A stretch of 64,000 nucleotides of DNA, taken from Acetivibrio sp. MSJd-27. GTDB taxonomy: Bacteria > Bacillota > Clostridia > UMGS1840 > HGM11507. The notes under the pieces were generated by a model. It was not told where the DNA came from, made no database searches, and saw only the letters and a list, made by a program, of their open reading frames with translations. Where the stretch lies: positions 1 to 64,000 of the forward strand of contig NZ_JAHLPV010000008.1 in NCBI RefSeq assembly GCF_018918095.1, given 5' to 3'. This document shows positions 1 to 9,500 of the stretch, piece after piece. Within the stretch, counting starts at the first letter, position 1. The number at the start of each line of letters is the position of its first letter. A program made the translations under genes and the position numbers.

Positions 1-269
1 TATGCGATGTTCATGCCAATCTCCTGCATGGTACGGCGCAGCGAGGGGATGCCGTACAGGTGCTGGATGAACACAATTTTGAACAATACCACCGGGTCAA
101 TGCTGGGACGGCCGTTGTCACGGCTGTAAAGCGCATCCACCAAGTCGTACAGATGCGTAAAATCCACCGCGCTGTCAATCTGCCGCAGCAGATGCTCCGA
201 TGGAACCAGCTCCTCCAAACATAGGATTTCTACTACATTTCTGCGCAATTCCTGCTCTTTTGCTAGCAC
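1..269 (-). CDS. IS1182-type transposase, N-terminal part (cut by window edge)
   Basis: The reverse strand from a GTG at 269 reads about 89 codons into the left edge. A GGGAGG ribosome site lies just upstream (about 275-281). The visible residues contain VPSEHLLRQID near the start, then NGRPSIDPVVLFKIVF and YGIPSLRRTMQEI, which match the N-terminal DUF772-type region of IS1182/IS5-group transposases, including the G-R-P-S-hydrophobic-D-P block. The catalytic DDE part would lie outside the window, so I cannot tell whether the element is intact. The ribosome site at a non-ATG start supports this start. Its end of the element should lie in about 310-362. Confidence 0.85.
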   Translation of the reverse strand, partial: MLAKEQELRRNVVEILCLEELVPSEHLLRQIDSAVDFTHLYDLVDALYSRDNGRPSIDPVVLFKIVFIQHLYGIPSLRRTMQEIGMNIA

Positions 270-309
270 ACGCCGTCCCTCCCCAGTCTTTTCTTATCTT
301 TATTTTACC

Positions 310-362
310 ACACATACGCAAAAAAGCCCAGTGTATACTGGACTTTTTCGACAGGCTGAAGG
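310..362. mobile_element. Probable terminal region of the IS1182-type element
   Basis: Between the transposase start and the next gene lies an imperfect palindrome around CCAGTGTATACTGG (about 330-343), followed by TTTTTCGACAGGCTGAA. This arrangement and the 3' motif resemble ends of IS1182-family elements. The opposite end is outside the window, so neither the inverted repeat partner nor a target duplication can be verified. Confidence 0.45.
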
Positions 363-388
363 GGCGGAAAATTTTATTTTCCGCCCCT
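361..388. terminator. Strong hairpin downstream of the SLH/YcdB gene
   Basis: GGGGCGGAAAAT pairs with ATTTTCCGCCCC across a short A/T loop, giving a 12-bp stem 10 bases past the stop codon of the minus-strand gene at 398. There is no long T tail on either strand, so efficiency as an intrinsic terminator is uncertain. It may also be a protective 3' stem. Confidence 0.55.
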
Positions 389-397
389 TGTGACTGA

Positions 398-2464
398 TTA
401 AAAACGAAATTTGTTGTTTTTCAGTGTGTTGTACAGGATCACGGCTGTTTCCGCACGGGTGAGCTGCCCCTCCGCGTTGAAGCTGCCAGATGCGTCCCCC
501 TTCATAATGTCCAGAATATAGCAGATCATGATGTAGGGTTTGTTTGCCTCGTCGGCCTGGTCGGTGAAAAGGTATTGGAAAGCTTCCGGTTTGACTGCCA
601 ACTCATCATATCCGAGAAGCTTGACAATGTATTTTGCCGCTGTCTGGCGGTCTATGGGATTATCCCTGTTTCCGCCGGCCAGAATGTCCTCTTTCTTCCC
701 GTTTTCCAACAGGTTGCGGATCGGATATGGGATGCCTGCCGTGCTGCCGGCCAGAAAATCGATAAATTCGCTCTCCGTCACTTTTTCATCCGGCTGAAAC
801 AGATCTTCTTTTATCATATAGATGCCATTGTAAGCCAGCGTATCCACGATATCCTTTACCCAATGCCCTTCCAGATCGGTATAGCTTGGGATACTGTCCT
901 GCTGGATTGGTTCGCCTCTGTAATCGACAGGAACAAGCGTTTTTCCATCCAGTACCGGCATAGCGTTTGCCAAAAAATCGTATGCCAGCACAATGTTGGT
1001 TTTTCCTTCCCTCGTCACCGGAATATAGCAGACTCCAAAACCGGCATTTTTTTCAAAGGCATCAAAAACCGGAGCGGTGTTTGCATCAATCGGTCCATAG
1101 GCGTCCGTGTTCTCAAACAGTTCTGTAAATTTGGTATCCTTATAGTATACCAGATGGTAAGATTCCACTTTGCCGTCCTTTCCCACCGTCACACTCAGGC
1201 TTTGATCCTCGACCGGAATATTGTCATGGTACCGGTTTAACAGGATCACATAGCCGTTTTCCGTCTCGCGGGTGCGCTCGGAATTGAGCTGGTATTGACC
1301 GGAAATCTCCCCGGCATTGCTCTGAAAGATTGCGGCGGCTTTTTGCTGAGCCTGCTCCATAGAAATGGATGGGTTTTTCTTCTCCGCGTCATTGTAATTG
1401 GAGAAGGAGGAAACCAAGCCGTTTTTCGCGTCAATGGAGGCATAGGCATAGCCATTTTCGGAATCCTTCAGGTTCAGATGCCACACATAATCGGTTTCGC
1501 TGAGGTAGCTGCGGTTCAAATAAGCGGAATTCAGGGTGAACTGCTTGCCAAATAATTGCTGAACCGTATTGAAAGCCTGCTGCTGCGTCATCAGATCCTG
1601 CGTCTTTGCGATCTCGGCCAGCTCTGCTTCGCTCAGGGAAGCGGATTCCTGACTGCTGCCGCCGCCTTTGATGGCGTCATTCATGGAATGATGGGTATTC
1701 TCTGAAGTGATGTCAATGACTTTCCCCGTAACTGCGTTCAACGCATAAGCGCTCTGTTTCGGCGCGGTATAAACCGGATAGCCTTTGACGGTTTTCTTTT
1801 CATAGTCCACATAGGTGCGGTAGGTCAACCGGAAACCGATCTCCTTGCGGTAAGCCTCCTGCGCGGCTTCTTTGGAGATGACGTTTTCCGTGCTCTGGAA
1901 ATGGTCTTCCCGATAGCTTCTGCTGACATCCATCTGAGAAATTTGCCGGTCGGATTTGTTCACGATAACCGTGGCGTTGGAACCCTTCACCGGGATTTCA
2001 TTCACCTTTTCTTCAAAAGTTACCAGAAAGGCATCCATCTGGGAGAGGACAGAAACGGAAAAGAAGCGCTCTCTTGTGGTGGTGTTTGCACGGTAGAGAA
2101 ATTCCGCTGCAAGGGTTTCCGCCTCTTCCCGGGTAAAGTCCGCCGGAAGAAGCTGGGCGGAGCCTGCGGAGGTCTTTTGATAGCTGGTGATTTCACCCTT
2201 TTCGTCCGCCACAGCCGATATCGTCCTATCCGGCTGGTCTTTTTGGCTCCATCTGAGGCGCCAGCTGCGGCCTCCCAGTTCATCGGAATTGACCGAATAG
2301 ACAAATTCTGTGTAGGTATCCGGAATGTCAATTTTTGATTTTACGGCCAGAATAACCGCTTTGAGCTCTTCCCCCGTTCCATCGTCCGCCAGGACGGGAA
2401 TAACCGTTAAGCTCAACGCCGTGATCACGGCAAGAAGCATTGCCAAAGTTTTTTTACCACACAT
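398..2464 (-). CDS. Secreted YcdB/YcdC-domain protein with C-terminal SLH domains
   Basis: This 688-residue protein begins MCGKK and has a signal peptide (basic start, hydrophobic stretch to about residue 26, then VLADDG). Two repeats of the YcdB/YcdC type (formerly DUF4901; PepSY-like alpha/beta folds) appear to fill about residues 30-490, with motifs such as EEAETLAAEFL and DAKNGLVSSFSNYND. The C-terminus has SLH-type blocks (YTDLEGHWVKDIVDTLAYNGI, then AEGQLTRAETAVILYNTL), which normally bind pyruvylated secondary cell wall polymer. An upstream in-frame ATG at 2482 is less likely, because GGAAGGAG sits about 8 bases before the ATG at 2464. It is monocistronic and divergent from the hydrolase at 2669. 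It likely acts at the cell envelope; its ligand is unknown. Confidence 0.85.
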   Translation of the reverse strand: MCGKKTLAMLLAVITALSLTVIPVLADDGTGEELKAVILAVKSKIDIPDTYTEFVYSVNSDELGGRSWRLRWSQKDQPDRTISAVADEKGEITSYQKTSAGSAQLLPADFTREEAETLAAEFLYRANTTTRERFFSVSVLSQMDAFLVTFEEKVNEIPVKGSNATVIVNKSDRQISQMDVSRSYREDHFQSTENVISKEAAQEAYRKEIGFRLTYRTYVDYEKKTVKGYPVYTAPKQSAYALNAVTGKVIDITSENTHHSMNDAIKGGGSSQESASLSEAELAEIAKTQDLMTQQQAFNTVQQLFGKQFTLNSAYLNRSYLSETDYVWHLNLKDSENGYAYASIDAKNGLVSSFSNYNDAEKKNPSISMEQAQQKAAAIFQSNAGEISGQYQLNSERTRETENGYVILLNRYHDNIPVEDQSLSVTVGKDGKVESYHLVYYKDTKFTELFENTDAYGPIDANTAPVFDAFEKNAGFGVCYIPVTREGKTNIVLAYDFLANAMPVLDGKTLVPVDYRGEPIQQDSIPSYTDLEGHWVKDIVDTLAYNGIYMIKEDLFQPDEKVTESEFIDFLAGSTAGIPYPIRNLLENGKKEDILAGGNRDNPIDRQTAAKYIVKLLGYDELAVKPEAFQYLFTDQADEANKPYIMICYILDIMKGDASGSFNAEGQLTRAETAVILYNTLKNNKFRF

Positions 2465-2604
2465 AAAATAAGCTCCTTCCATTAAAATTTATATATTAGA
2501 CGTTTTCAGATAGGAAAAAGTTTCCTCCATTTAAAAAATTTTTCTTTTCTGTCTGCCAGATTGAAAGATGTCGATTTTGTCCTGTTATCTCCCGTTTTGT
2601 TCTA

Positions 2605-2633
2605 TTTACAAAATGCCGCCGGAGTGCTACAAT
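2605..2633 (+). promoter_or_regulatory. Sigma-A-type promoter for the alpha/beta hydrolase
   Basis: TTTACA at 2605-2610 and TACAAT at 2628-2633 are separated by 17 bases, about 35 bases before the hydrolase start codon. The spacing is ideal and both hexamers match five of six consensus positions. Confidence 0.65.
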
Positions 2634-2668
2634 ATTTTGTAATATACAGCAAAAAAGGAGAGGATATT

Positions 2669-3439
2669 ATGAAGGAATTGAACATTTTATCATCGGTTGA
2701 CCGGACGCAACAGCCTTCCCTGTTCTTTCAGGCGGACGGGCAGGAAGAACGTCCTTTACTGGTAGGTCTTCACACCTGGAGCTATGACCGGTTCAATCAA
2801 GTGGAAAATATGCTTCCCTATGCGCAGAAGCTCAACTGGAATCTGCTTTTGCCCGAATTCCGGGGCGCCAACATAGAAAACAATCCAAACTGCAGGGAAG
2901 CCTGCGGTTCCCGTGCCGCCCGGCAGGATATCCTGGATGCAATTGCCTATGTGACCGAGCATTATCCGATTGACACGGACAATATTTTTCTGCTGGGTTT
3001 GAGCGGAGGTGGCCATATGGCTCTGTTGACAGCCGCTCTTGCGCCAAAACTGTTCAAAGCGGCTGCTTCCTTTGTCCCCATCACCGATCTGGAGGCATGG
3101 TTTTATGAGAAGAAGGATACTGTCTATGCGCCGGCTATTGCGGCTTGCTGTGGAGGTCTGCCGGAAGGGCCGCATCTGGAGGAATACAGAGACCGCTCTC
3201 CCATCCATTATGTGGATGAGCTTTCCAAGGCAAATTTAAAGCTGTTCCACGGAAAGTTTGATGATGTCGTTCCGGTTGCCCACAGCATCCGGCTATATCT
3301 TGAAATCATCAACCAGTATCCGGATTCCCGTACTTTTCTGGATATTTTCGACGGTGGCCATCAGATTCATATGGAAAGTGCTGTCAACTGGTTTCTGTCC
3401 CAGATGGGCGAAAATCATCTGAACCGGATAACGGGATAA
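2669..3439 (+). CDS. Alpha/beta hydrolase, prolyl oligopeptidase-like (S9) family
   Basis: This 256-residue cytosolic protein has the nucleophile elbow LGLSGGGHMAL (G-x-S-x-G), a KFDDVVPV block carrying the expected catalytic Asp, and DGGHQIH near the end with the catalytic His. That completes a Ser-Asp-His triad typical of S9/esterase-like hydrolases. AAAAAAGGAGAGG lies 8 bases before the ATG at 2669, so an in-frame ATG 36 codons upstream is rejected. It converges on the AraC-type regulator, only 5 bases apart. Proximity to the mannoside locus suggests a deacylase of a carbohydrate ester or amide, but the substrate is not shown by the sequence. Confidence 0.85.
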   Translation: MKELNILSSVDRTQQPSLFFQADGQEERPLLVGLHTWSYDRFNQVENMLPYAQKLNWNLLLPEFRGANIENNPNCREACGSRAARQDILDAIAYVTEHYPIDTDNIFLLGLSGGGHMALLTAALAPKLFKAAASFVPITDLEAWFYEKKDTVYAPAIAACCGGLPEGPHLEEYRDRSPIHYVDELSKANLKLFHGKFDDVVPVAHSIRLYLEIINQYPDSRTFLDIFDGGHQIHMESAVNWFLSQMGENHLNRITG

Positions 3440-3444
3440 AAAGC

Positions 3445-4296
3445 TTAATTCTTTCCGTTTCCCTTTTGGAATCTTGCCCGGAATCCAGCGGGAGAGATAC
3501 CGTATTCCCTTTTGAACACGGTATAGAACCATCCCACGTTTTGAAAACCGCTGTCATAGCACAGATCCAAAATGGGAATGTCACTGTTCATCAGCATGTT
3601 TGCGATATAGTTGATCCGCAGTCCGTTGATAAATTGGGATAATGTAACATGATAGTACTTCTTGACACTTCTGGCTACGTGCTCTCTGGAGCGTCCGCTT
3701 AAGGCAATCATTTTGTCAATCCCCGCCGAAAACATTTTCGGGTGGTTCATCTCGGCACAGAGACTTTCCAGCCATGCCGGAATCGCGGACGGCTGCTGGG
3801 TCTGGCCGGAAAAATATTTTGCAAAGATATCCACCAGGAGGATCCGCATCCGCAGTTTTTGCTGTTCTTTGTTCTGCCATTGAAGGGTGTTGAGACTGTC
3901 AAGCTTTGACAGCAAAACATCCTTTTCTTTTTCCTGCAGCAGAACCGCCGGCGGCATAGGATTGTTTAATAGAACGCCGGAGGGAAAGCCCTCCGATAAA
4001 TAGGTAAAAAGAAGTTCGATTGTCTCCCGGGTAAAGGTCAGGTTGATGAAGGAGAAGTTTTTCTCCGAAAGGTAAGTGTGTGTATCCTCCGGCCGGACAA
4101 AGATCAGAGAATTTTTTTGCAGGCTTTGCCGTTTGCCATTCACCAAGTGCACCGCACTTCCGGAGATCATCAGAAAAATTTCGTAATAATCATGATAGTG
4201 TAATTGAAAGTCTTCGGTGCTGCTGTAATTGTAACGGCAGGTGTAACCGGAATCTTGATTTACATAAAGCGAGGCAGGATAGAAGTAGGTTTTCAT
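3445..4296 (-). CDS. AraC-family transcriptional regulator with cupin sensor domain
   Basis: The 283-residue protein has an N-terminal cupin-like arm (about 1-130; FQLHYHDYYEIFLMISG, EDTHTYLSEKN) and two C-terminal helix-turn-helix motifs (about 185-280; SGRSREHVARSVKKY, then YDSGFQNVGWFYTVFKREYGISPAGFR). This is the standard layout of sugar-responsive AraC regulators of catabolic operons. It is divergently transcribed from the amidohydrolase at 4410 across a 113-base gap, so it is the probable activator of the 4410-10628 operon, sensing a sugar or derivative. A TATAAT for its own promoter is visible on the minus strand at 4337-4332, without a good -35 box. Confidence 0.92.
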   Translation of the reverse strand: MKTYFYPASLYVNQDSGYTCRYNYSSTEDFQLHYHDYYEIFLMISGSAVHLVNGKRQSLQKNSLIFVRPEDTHTYLSEKNFSFINLTFTRETIELLFTYLSEGFPSGVLLNNPMPPAVLLQEKEKDVLLSKLDSLNTLQWQNKEQQKLRMRILLVDIFAKYFSGQTQQPSAIPAWLESLCAEMNHPKMFSAGIDKMIALSGRSREHVARSVKKYYHVTLSQFINGLRINYIANMLMNSDIPILDLCYDSGFQNVGWFYTVFKREYGISPAGFRARFQKGNGKN

Positions 4297-4409
4297 GGCG
4301 TTCCCCTCTTCATTGTCACAATAATGTAAATATTATATCATAGGAACGGAAGAAAATCCAGTCTGCTCTTTGATAAGATAAAAAGCAGAAAAGATATGGA
4401 GATGATACA

Positions 4410-5156
4410 ATGATAATAGACGTTCATGCGCATATAACTTCTTTAAGCGATAAAAAAGAAATGCTGAAAACCGTGCATCAATATAAGATAGACCGGGTGT
4501 ATCTCTCGGATGTCAGCGACGGCGGATATTACCCAACGGAAGGACAGATTGCTTTCTGTAATAAAGTCACTTCAGACTTTTGCAAAGAGCACAGTGATAT
4601 CTTTCGGTATATGTGTTATGTGAATCCCTGCCATCAAAACGCCGCAGAGGTAATACGGAGAGCTGTGGAGGACGATCATGCAAAAGGGATCAAGCTATGG
4701 GTGGCGACCAAATGCAATTCTCCTTTCGTGGACGCGGTCATGGAGGAAGCAATCCGTTACCGGATTCCGGTTTTGATTCATACATTCCACAAACACGACG
4801 GGACACAGCTTGCCGACGAATCCACGGGATACGATGTGGCGGCTTTGGCCGGACGGTACCCCGAGGTTTCCCTGATTATGGCGCATCTGGGAGGAGACGC
4901 TTACCACGGAGTCAAACCGATTCGGGATCTGAAAAATGTATGGACTGATATTTCTGGCACCATCTACCGTAACGGGGAGCTGGAGTATACGGTACAAATG
5001 CTGGGGGAGGACAGAGTGCTTTTCGGAACGGATGCACAGGGAGCACCCTATCCGCTTAATATTGGTATCGTGCAGGAGGCTGACATCACAGAGGAAACAA
5101 GGAAAAAAATATTTTATAAAAATGCGCTTGCGGTATTCGGAGGGGAAGAGAAATGA
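4410..5156 (+). CDS. Amidohydrolase family protein (Amidohydrolase_2 / TatD-like TIM barrel)
   Basis: This 248-residue protein has the metal-dependent TIM-barrel signatures: IIDVHAHIT at the N-terminus (HxH), GIKLWV and IPVLIHTFH in the middle, IMAHLGGDAYHG, and a late Asp in VLFGTDAQG. The family (PF04909) includes decarboxylases, lactonases and sugar lactone or amide hydrolases. GGAG lies 8 bases before the ATG. Its stop overlaps the next start by 4 bases (ATGA), so the two amidohydrolases are translationally coupled and may form a heteromer. The sugar operon context suggests a sugar-lactone or related substrate, but nothing in the sequence fixes it. Confidence 0.8.
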   Translation: MIIDVHAHITSLSDKKEMLKTVHQYKIDRVYLSDVSDGGYYPTEGQIAFCNKVTSDFCKEHSDIFRYMCYVNPCHQNAAEVIRRAVEDDHAKGIKLWVATKCNSPFVDAVMEEAIRYRIPVLIHTFHKHDGTQLADESTGYDVAALAGRYPEVSLIMAHLGGDAYHGVKPIRDLKNVWTDISGTIYRNGELEYTVQMLGEDRVLFGTDAQGAPYPLNIGIVQEADITEETRKKIFYKNALAVFGGEEK

Positions 5157-5914
5157 TTGTAGACGTCAATTGTTACTGCGGACATTGGCCTTTCCGCAGA
5201 ATAAAGAATGAAACGCTGGAGGGACTGCTGAAATCTTCAGAGAAAACCGGCATTGATAAGATGATTGTCTCTTCGCTGAACTCCATTTTTTATGAGGATT
5301 GTTATGAGGGGGATGCGCAGATATATGAAGCAGCCTCAGGAAAGGTTTTTCAAGCACTGACAGTCAATCCGGAATTTCCAACGTTTGCGGATGATATCAG
5401 GCGAGGAATAGAAGCGTTTTCAATCAAAGCGGTGAGAATTTTTCCCGGATATCACAACTATGAGCTCGACGATCCATGCGTCAAAGAATTGTTTGAGATT
5501 TTGGCAAAATATAAGCTTCCTCTGCTTTTAACCTATCAGATGGAGGATAGAAGGACAATACATATGTACATGCCGAAACAGTTGGAAAATGATAAGCTGC
5601 TCCATATGCTTCAGTTTAATGAAAAAATACCGGTTGTGATAACAAATATGCATGTCGGACAGTGGATTCCCTTTTCAAAATACTGTGAACAGTACGGCAA
5701 TGTGTATTTTGATACTTCCGGTATCCGATACGGGCAGACGGATATCATCACAAAAGCGCTGGAGATTATTCCGGATAACAACATCCTATATGGATCCAAT
5801 TTCCCGTTAAATTACCGTACCAGTACTCTAAACTATTTCAGAATGGATCCGATAGAATCTACAGCAAGGGAAAATATTTTGTATAAAAACGCCCAGCGGC
5901 TATTTGGAATATAG
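5153..5914 (+). CDS. Second amidohydrolase-like protein, N-terminal HxH motif lost
   Basis: This 253-residue paralogue-like protein is coupled to the previous gene by ATGA. The fold signals are present (MIVDVN at the start, TNMHVGQW, NNILYGSNFPLNYR, C-terminal NILYKNAQRLFG shared with its neighbour's FYKNALAVFGG). The usual N-terminal HxH metal ligands are replaced: the strand reads DVNCYCGHW. The late catalytic Asp region reads GSNFP rather than GTD or SDxP. It may bind metal differently or be a non-catalytic partner of the upstream amidohydrolase. Function is otherwise unknown. Confidence 0.75.
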   Translation: MIVDVNCYCGHWPFRRIKNETLEGLLKSSEKTGIDKMIVSSLNSIFYEDCYEGDAQIYEAASGKVFQALTVNPEFPTFADDIRRGIEAFSIKAVRIFPGYHNYELDDPCVKELFEILAKYKLPLLLTYQMEDRRTIHMYMPKQLENDKLLHMLQFNEKIPVVITNMHVGQWIPFSKYCEQYGNVYFDTSGIRYGQTDIITKALEIIPDNNILYGSNFPLNYRTSTLNYFRMDPIESTARENILYKNAQRLFGI

Positions 5915-5964
5915 TACTTCGACGGGTATCATTTCATAGGATAGAGAAAAAGGAGATGTTGATT

Positions 5965-6510
5965 ATGCTGACAAAAAAAGATTATGAAATTTACAGCAAA
6001 AAAGCAGTGGAATTTTTAGAGAAAGCACATATCGCCGTCACAGAGAAGGAAAAGGCAAGGATTGAGGTGGCGGAGTACGATCTGGGATGCATAGACAAGA
6101 TAGGCCTGGAGCTGGTGGTCTATGTGAACACTGAGCGCTGCTGTGCCAAGGAACTGGTGCTGCTGCCTTTCCAGACCTGTCCGGAGCACAGGCATCCGGA
6201 GGTGAACGGAGAGACCGGTAAGGAGGAAACCTTCCGCTGCCGTTACGGGACCGTTTATCTGTATGTGGAAGGAGAGAACAGCGGCAAACCGGCGGCACAA
6301 ATCCCGGCCGGTATGGAGGGTTATTTTACTTGTCGGAAAGAGATTGTCTTAAAACCAGGAGAACAGTATACGATTCAGCCGAATACCCTTCACTGGTTCC
6401 AGGCAGGGAAAGAAGGGGCGGTTGTCTCTGAATTTTCTACCAAGAGCAGAGATGAATACGATATCTATACGGATCCCCGCATCGATCCTGCGGGAAAAAG
6501 ACAGGTGTGA
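5965..6510 (+). CDS. D-lyxose ketol-isomerase-like cupin (possible mannose/lyxose isomerase)
   Basis: The 181-residue protein resembles the D-lyxose isomerase family (EC 5.3.1.15), cupin enzymes that also interconvert D-mannose and D-fructose. Metal-binding features are CPEHRHPEVNGETGKEETFR (His-x-His plus Glu) and the later NTLHWFQAG His. A start at 5956 would put AGGAG directly against the ATG; the ATG at 5965 has proper spacing and is preferred. It lies between the amidohydrolases and the alpha-mannosidase in the same orientation. Inference: it converts released mannose (or lyxose) to a ketose for the PfkB kinase downstream. Confidence 0.8.
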   Translation: MLTKKDYEIYSKKAVEFLEKAHIAVTEKEKARIEVAEYDLGCIDKIGLELVVYVNTERCCAKELVLLPFQTCPEHRHPEVNGETGKEETFRCRYGTVYLYVEGENSGKPAAQIPAGMEGYFTCRKEIVLKPGEQYTIQPNTLHWFQAGKEGAVVSEFSTKSRDEYDIYTDPRIDPAGKRQV

Positions 6511-6592
6511 CAAGGGAGAGGCTTACAATCGAAGGGTTCTCCCGGTTATATGACATAAAAAAGACGAAATTTGACAGAAAGCAGGGATGCTT

Positions 6593-9500
6593 ATGAATTT
6601 TATCACGGACAGGGCAAAAAGATATCTTGAAGTCATTCAGAGCACGATTCGCACGGAGGCATATTTTCCGGATCATATTATGTTCTCAGAGGGAAAAGAA
6701 AAACCTTTTGAATGGAGAAAATTTGAAGACGAGCAATGGGGCGGGTATGATAAATGGGCATGGTTTCGAACGAAATTTGAACTTCCGGAACATTATGAAG
6801 GAAAGACAGTGGTATTGCAGCTTGTCACAGGCGATGAAAATGCATGGAACGTGGATAACCCGCAGTTTACCGTATATATAAACGGAAGAGCGGTTCAGGC
6901 TTTCGACACCAATCATACGATCCTGTATCTCACCGATCGGGCGGAGAAAAAGCAGAAATTCGACATAGAATATTTCGGATATTCTTCCAGAACCGAGCAC
7001 AAAATGACTTTTAAGCCTGTGCTGTATGTCCATAACAGGGAAGCGCAAAGAATTTATTATAATCTTGAAACGGCGATGCTTGCAGCCGATATGTACGAGA
7101 AAAATATAGGTTATCGGGCGGAGATTGAAAATTATTTGACTGAGGCGATGAACCTGCTCGATCTTCGCTGTCCGATGAGTGAAGACTATTTTAAATCCAT
7201 TGAAGCGGCAAACAAATACCTGGAAGAGGAATTCTATGAAAAGTTCTGTGAAAACAAGGGACCCATCATCAATTGTATCGGTCATACCCATATTGATGTC
7301 GCATGGCTCTGGACGACGGAACAGACAAGGCAAAAGGCGGTAAGAAGCTTTGCAACCGCTCTGATGCTTATGGAAAGGTATCCCGAATTCCGGTTTTCCT
7401 CCAGTCAGCCTCAGCTGTACCAGTATGTGAAGGAGGAAGAGCCGGAACTTTATGAACGCATAAAGGAACGTGTCCGGGAAGGACGGTGGGAAGTGGAAGG
7501 CGCCATGTGGCTGGAAGCCGACTGTAACCTGATAAGCGGAGAGAGCTTTATCCGTCAATTGCTGCACGGAAAAAGATTCATAAAACAAGAATTTGGAAAG
7601 GACAGTAAGGTTCTCTTCCTGCCCGATGTGTTTGGCTATTCTTCCGCTCTTCCTCAGATTCTTCAGAAATCCGGCGTGGATGCGTTTGTAACCTCCAAAA
7701 TAAGCTGGAATGAATGCAATGCGATCCCATACCAGACCTTTCAGTGGCAGGGAATTGACGGGACCGAGATCTTCACTCAATTTATCTGGGGAGGAAGTGC
7801 AGGCGCAAAGCTTGGCGACAAGGATAGCTATCATTCCACTTACAACGGTCGCGTGCTTCCAAACGCATTTGCGTATTCCTGGGAGCATTATGATCAAAAG
7901 AATATCAACAACGAGATCATGACAACAATCGGCTACGGCGACGGAGGCGGTGGCGTTACCGAGGAGATGCTGGAAAGATACCGGAGACTTTGCAAAGGAA
8001 TTCCCGGAACGCCGACTGCAAGGATGTCCGGAATCGGAGAAACGATAAGCAGGATAAAGAAAAACGTGGAGGGCAAAAGGATCCCCAAATGGGTTGGAGA
8101 GCTGTATCTTGAGATGCACCGGGGAACCTATACAAGCATAGCGAAAAACAAAAAATACAACCGCATCTGTGAATTTTTGCTGCAGCATACGGAAACCGTG
8201 TCTCTGATGAATCATATTTTGCTGGGGGGATCTTACCCCAAGGAGGAACTGTATCATTCGTGGGAGACGGTTCTCCGAAATCAGTTTCATGATATTATTC
8301 CCGGCTCATCCATCAAAGAGGTTTACGATACCACTGATATAGAGTATGCGAAACTGGTCAGGGAAAACGAAACGCTTTCCGATCATGCGCTGAGGGAGAT
8401 TGCTTCGTCGGTCGGTCAAAAGGGAGTGCTTGTCTATAATCCGACCGGCATGGACCGTTCCGATATCGTGGAATACAATGGAAAACGTTACTTTGTAGAG
8501 AATGTTCCTGCTTACGGCTGGATCGTTTCAGACAAATTCGAGGAAGAAAAGCCGGAAAGTGACTTGATTGCCTCCGTCCATCATTTGGAAAATAAGTTTT
8601 TTGCGGTTGACATTGACTCGGAGGGCTGTCTCACAAGAATCTATGATAAAATAAACGAGCGTGAGGTCTTGAAGCCGGGAGAGCGCGGAAACGTTATCCA
8701 AGCTTACGACGATCATCCGCGAGTGTATGACAATTGGGAAATCAGCAACTATTACACCGAGAAAATGTGGGAGGTGAATGATGTTGTCTCTGTGGAGGTG
8801 GAAGAGGTCACATCCCTTCTTGCAAGCTTGCGAATTTCAAAGAAATTTTTAAATTCTACCATTGTCCAGAAGGTGATCATTTACAGAGATATTCCAAGGA
8901 TTGATTTTGATACCGAGATTCACTGGAAGGAACATCATATTCTATTGAAAGCTGCTTTTCCGGTTGATATTCTTTCGGATAAGGCGTCATATGAGATTCA
9001 GTACGGATCAATCGAACGTCCGACACATACAAATACATCATGGGATGAGGCAAAATTTGAGGTCTGTGCGCAGAAGTGGGCAGATTTATCCGAAGACGGA
9101 TACGGCGCAGCTGTTTTGAATGACTGTAAATACGGTTATGATATTCACGACGGTGTTATGAAGATAACCTTGCTTAAATCGGGTACTTATCCCAATCCGG
9201 AAGCGGATACGGGCAAGCACGTTTTCCGGTACAGCTTTATGCCGCACAGTGGAGGATGGCGTGAGGGCGGCGTTGTGAGGGAAGGATATGCCGTCAATTG
9301 TCCTCTGAAAACCTTTGAGGCGGCGGGCGGTGGTATTCTTCCGGAGAAATTCAGCCTGGTCACCTCCTCGGCGGAAAATGTGATCGTATCCGCAGTGAAG
9401 TATGCCTGTGACAGCGATGATATTATTTTGAGGGTGTATGAGGCGTATGGCAGAAGAACAAAGGTAAAACTTCAAATGGGAATCGATATCAAAGAAGTTT

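Noticed and set aside
6686-8290. A 534-codon open frame on the minus strand opposite the alpha-mannosidase
   Set aside because: It lies wholly antisense to a GH38 gene with all catalytic motifs, has no ribosome site, and its translation is low-complexity and Cys/Phe/Arg-rich as expected of an antisense shadow.
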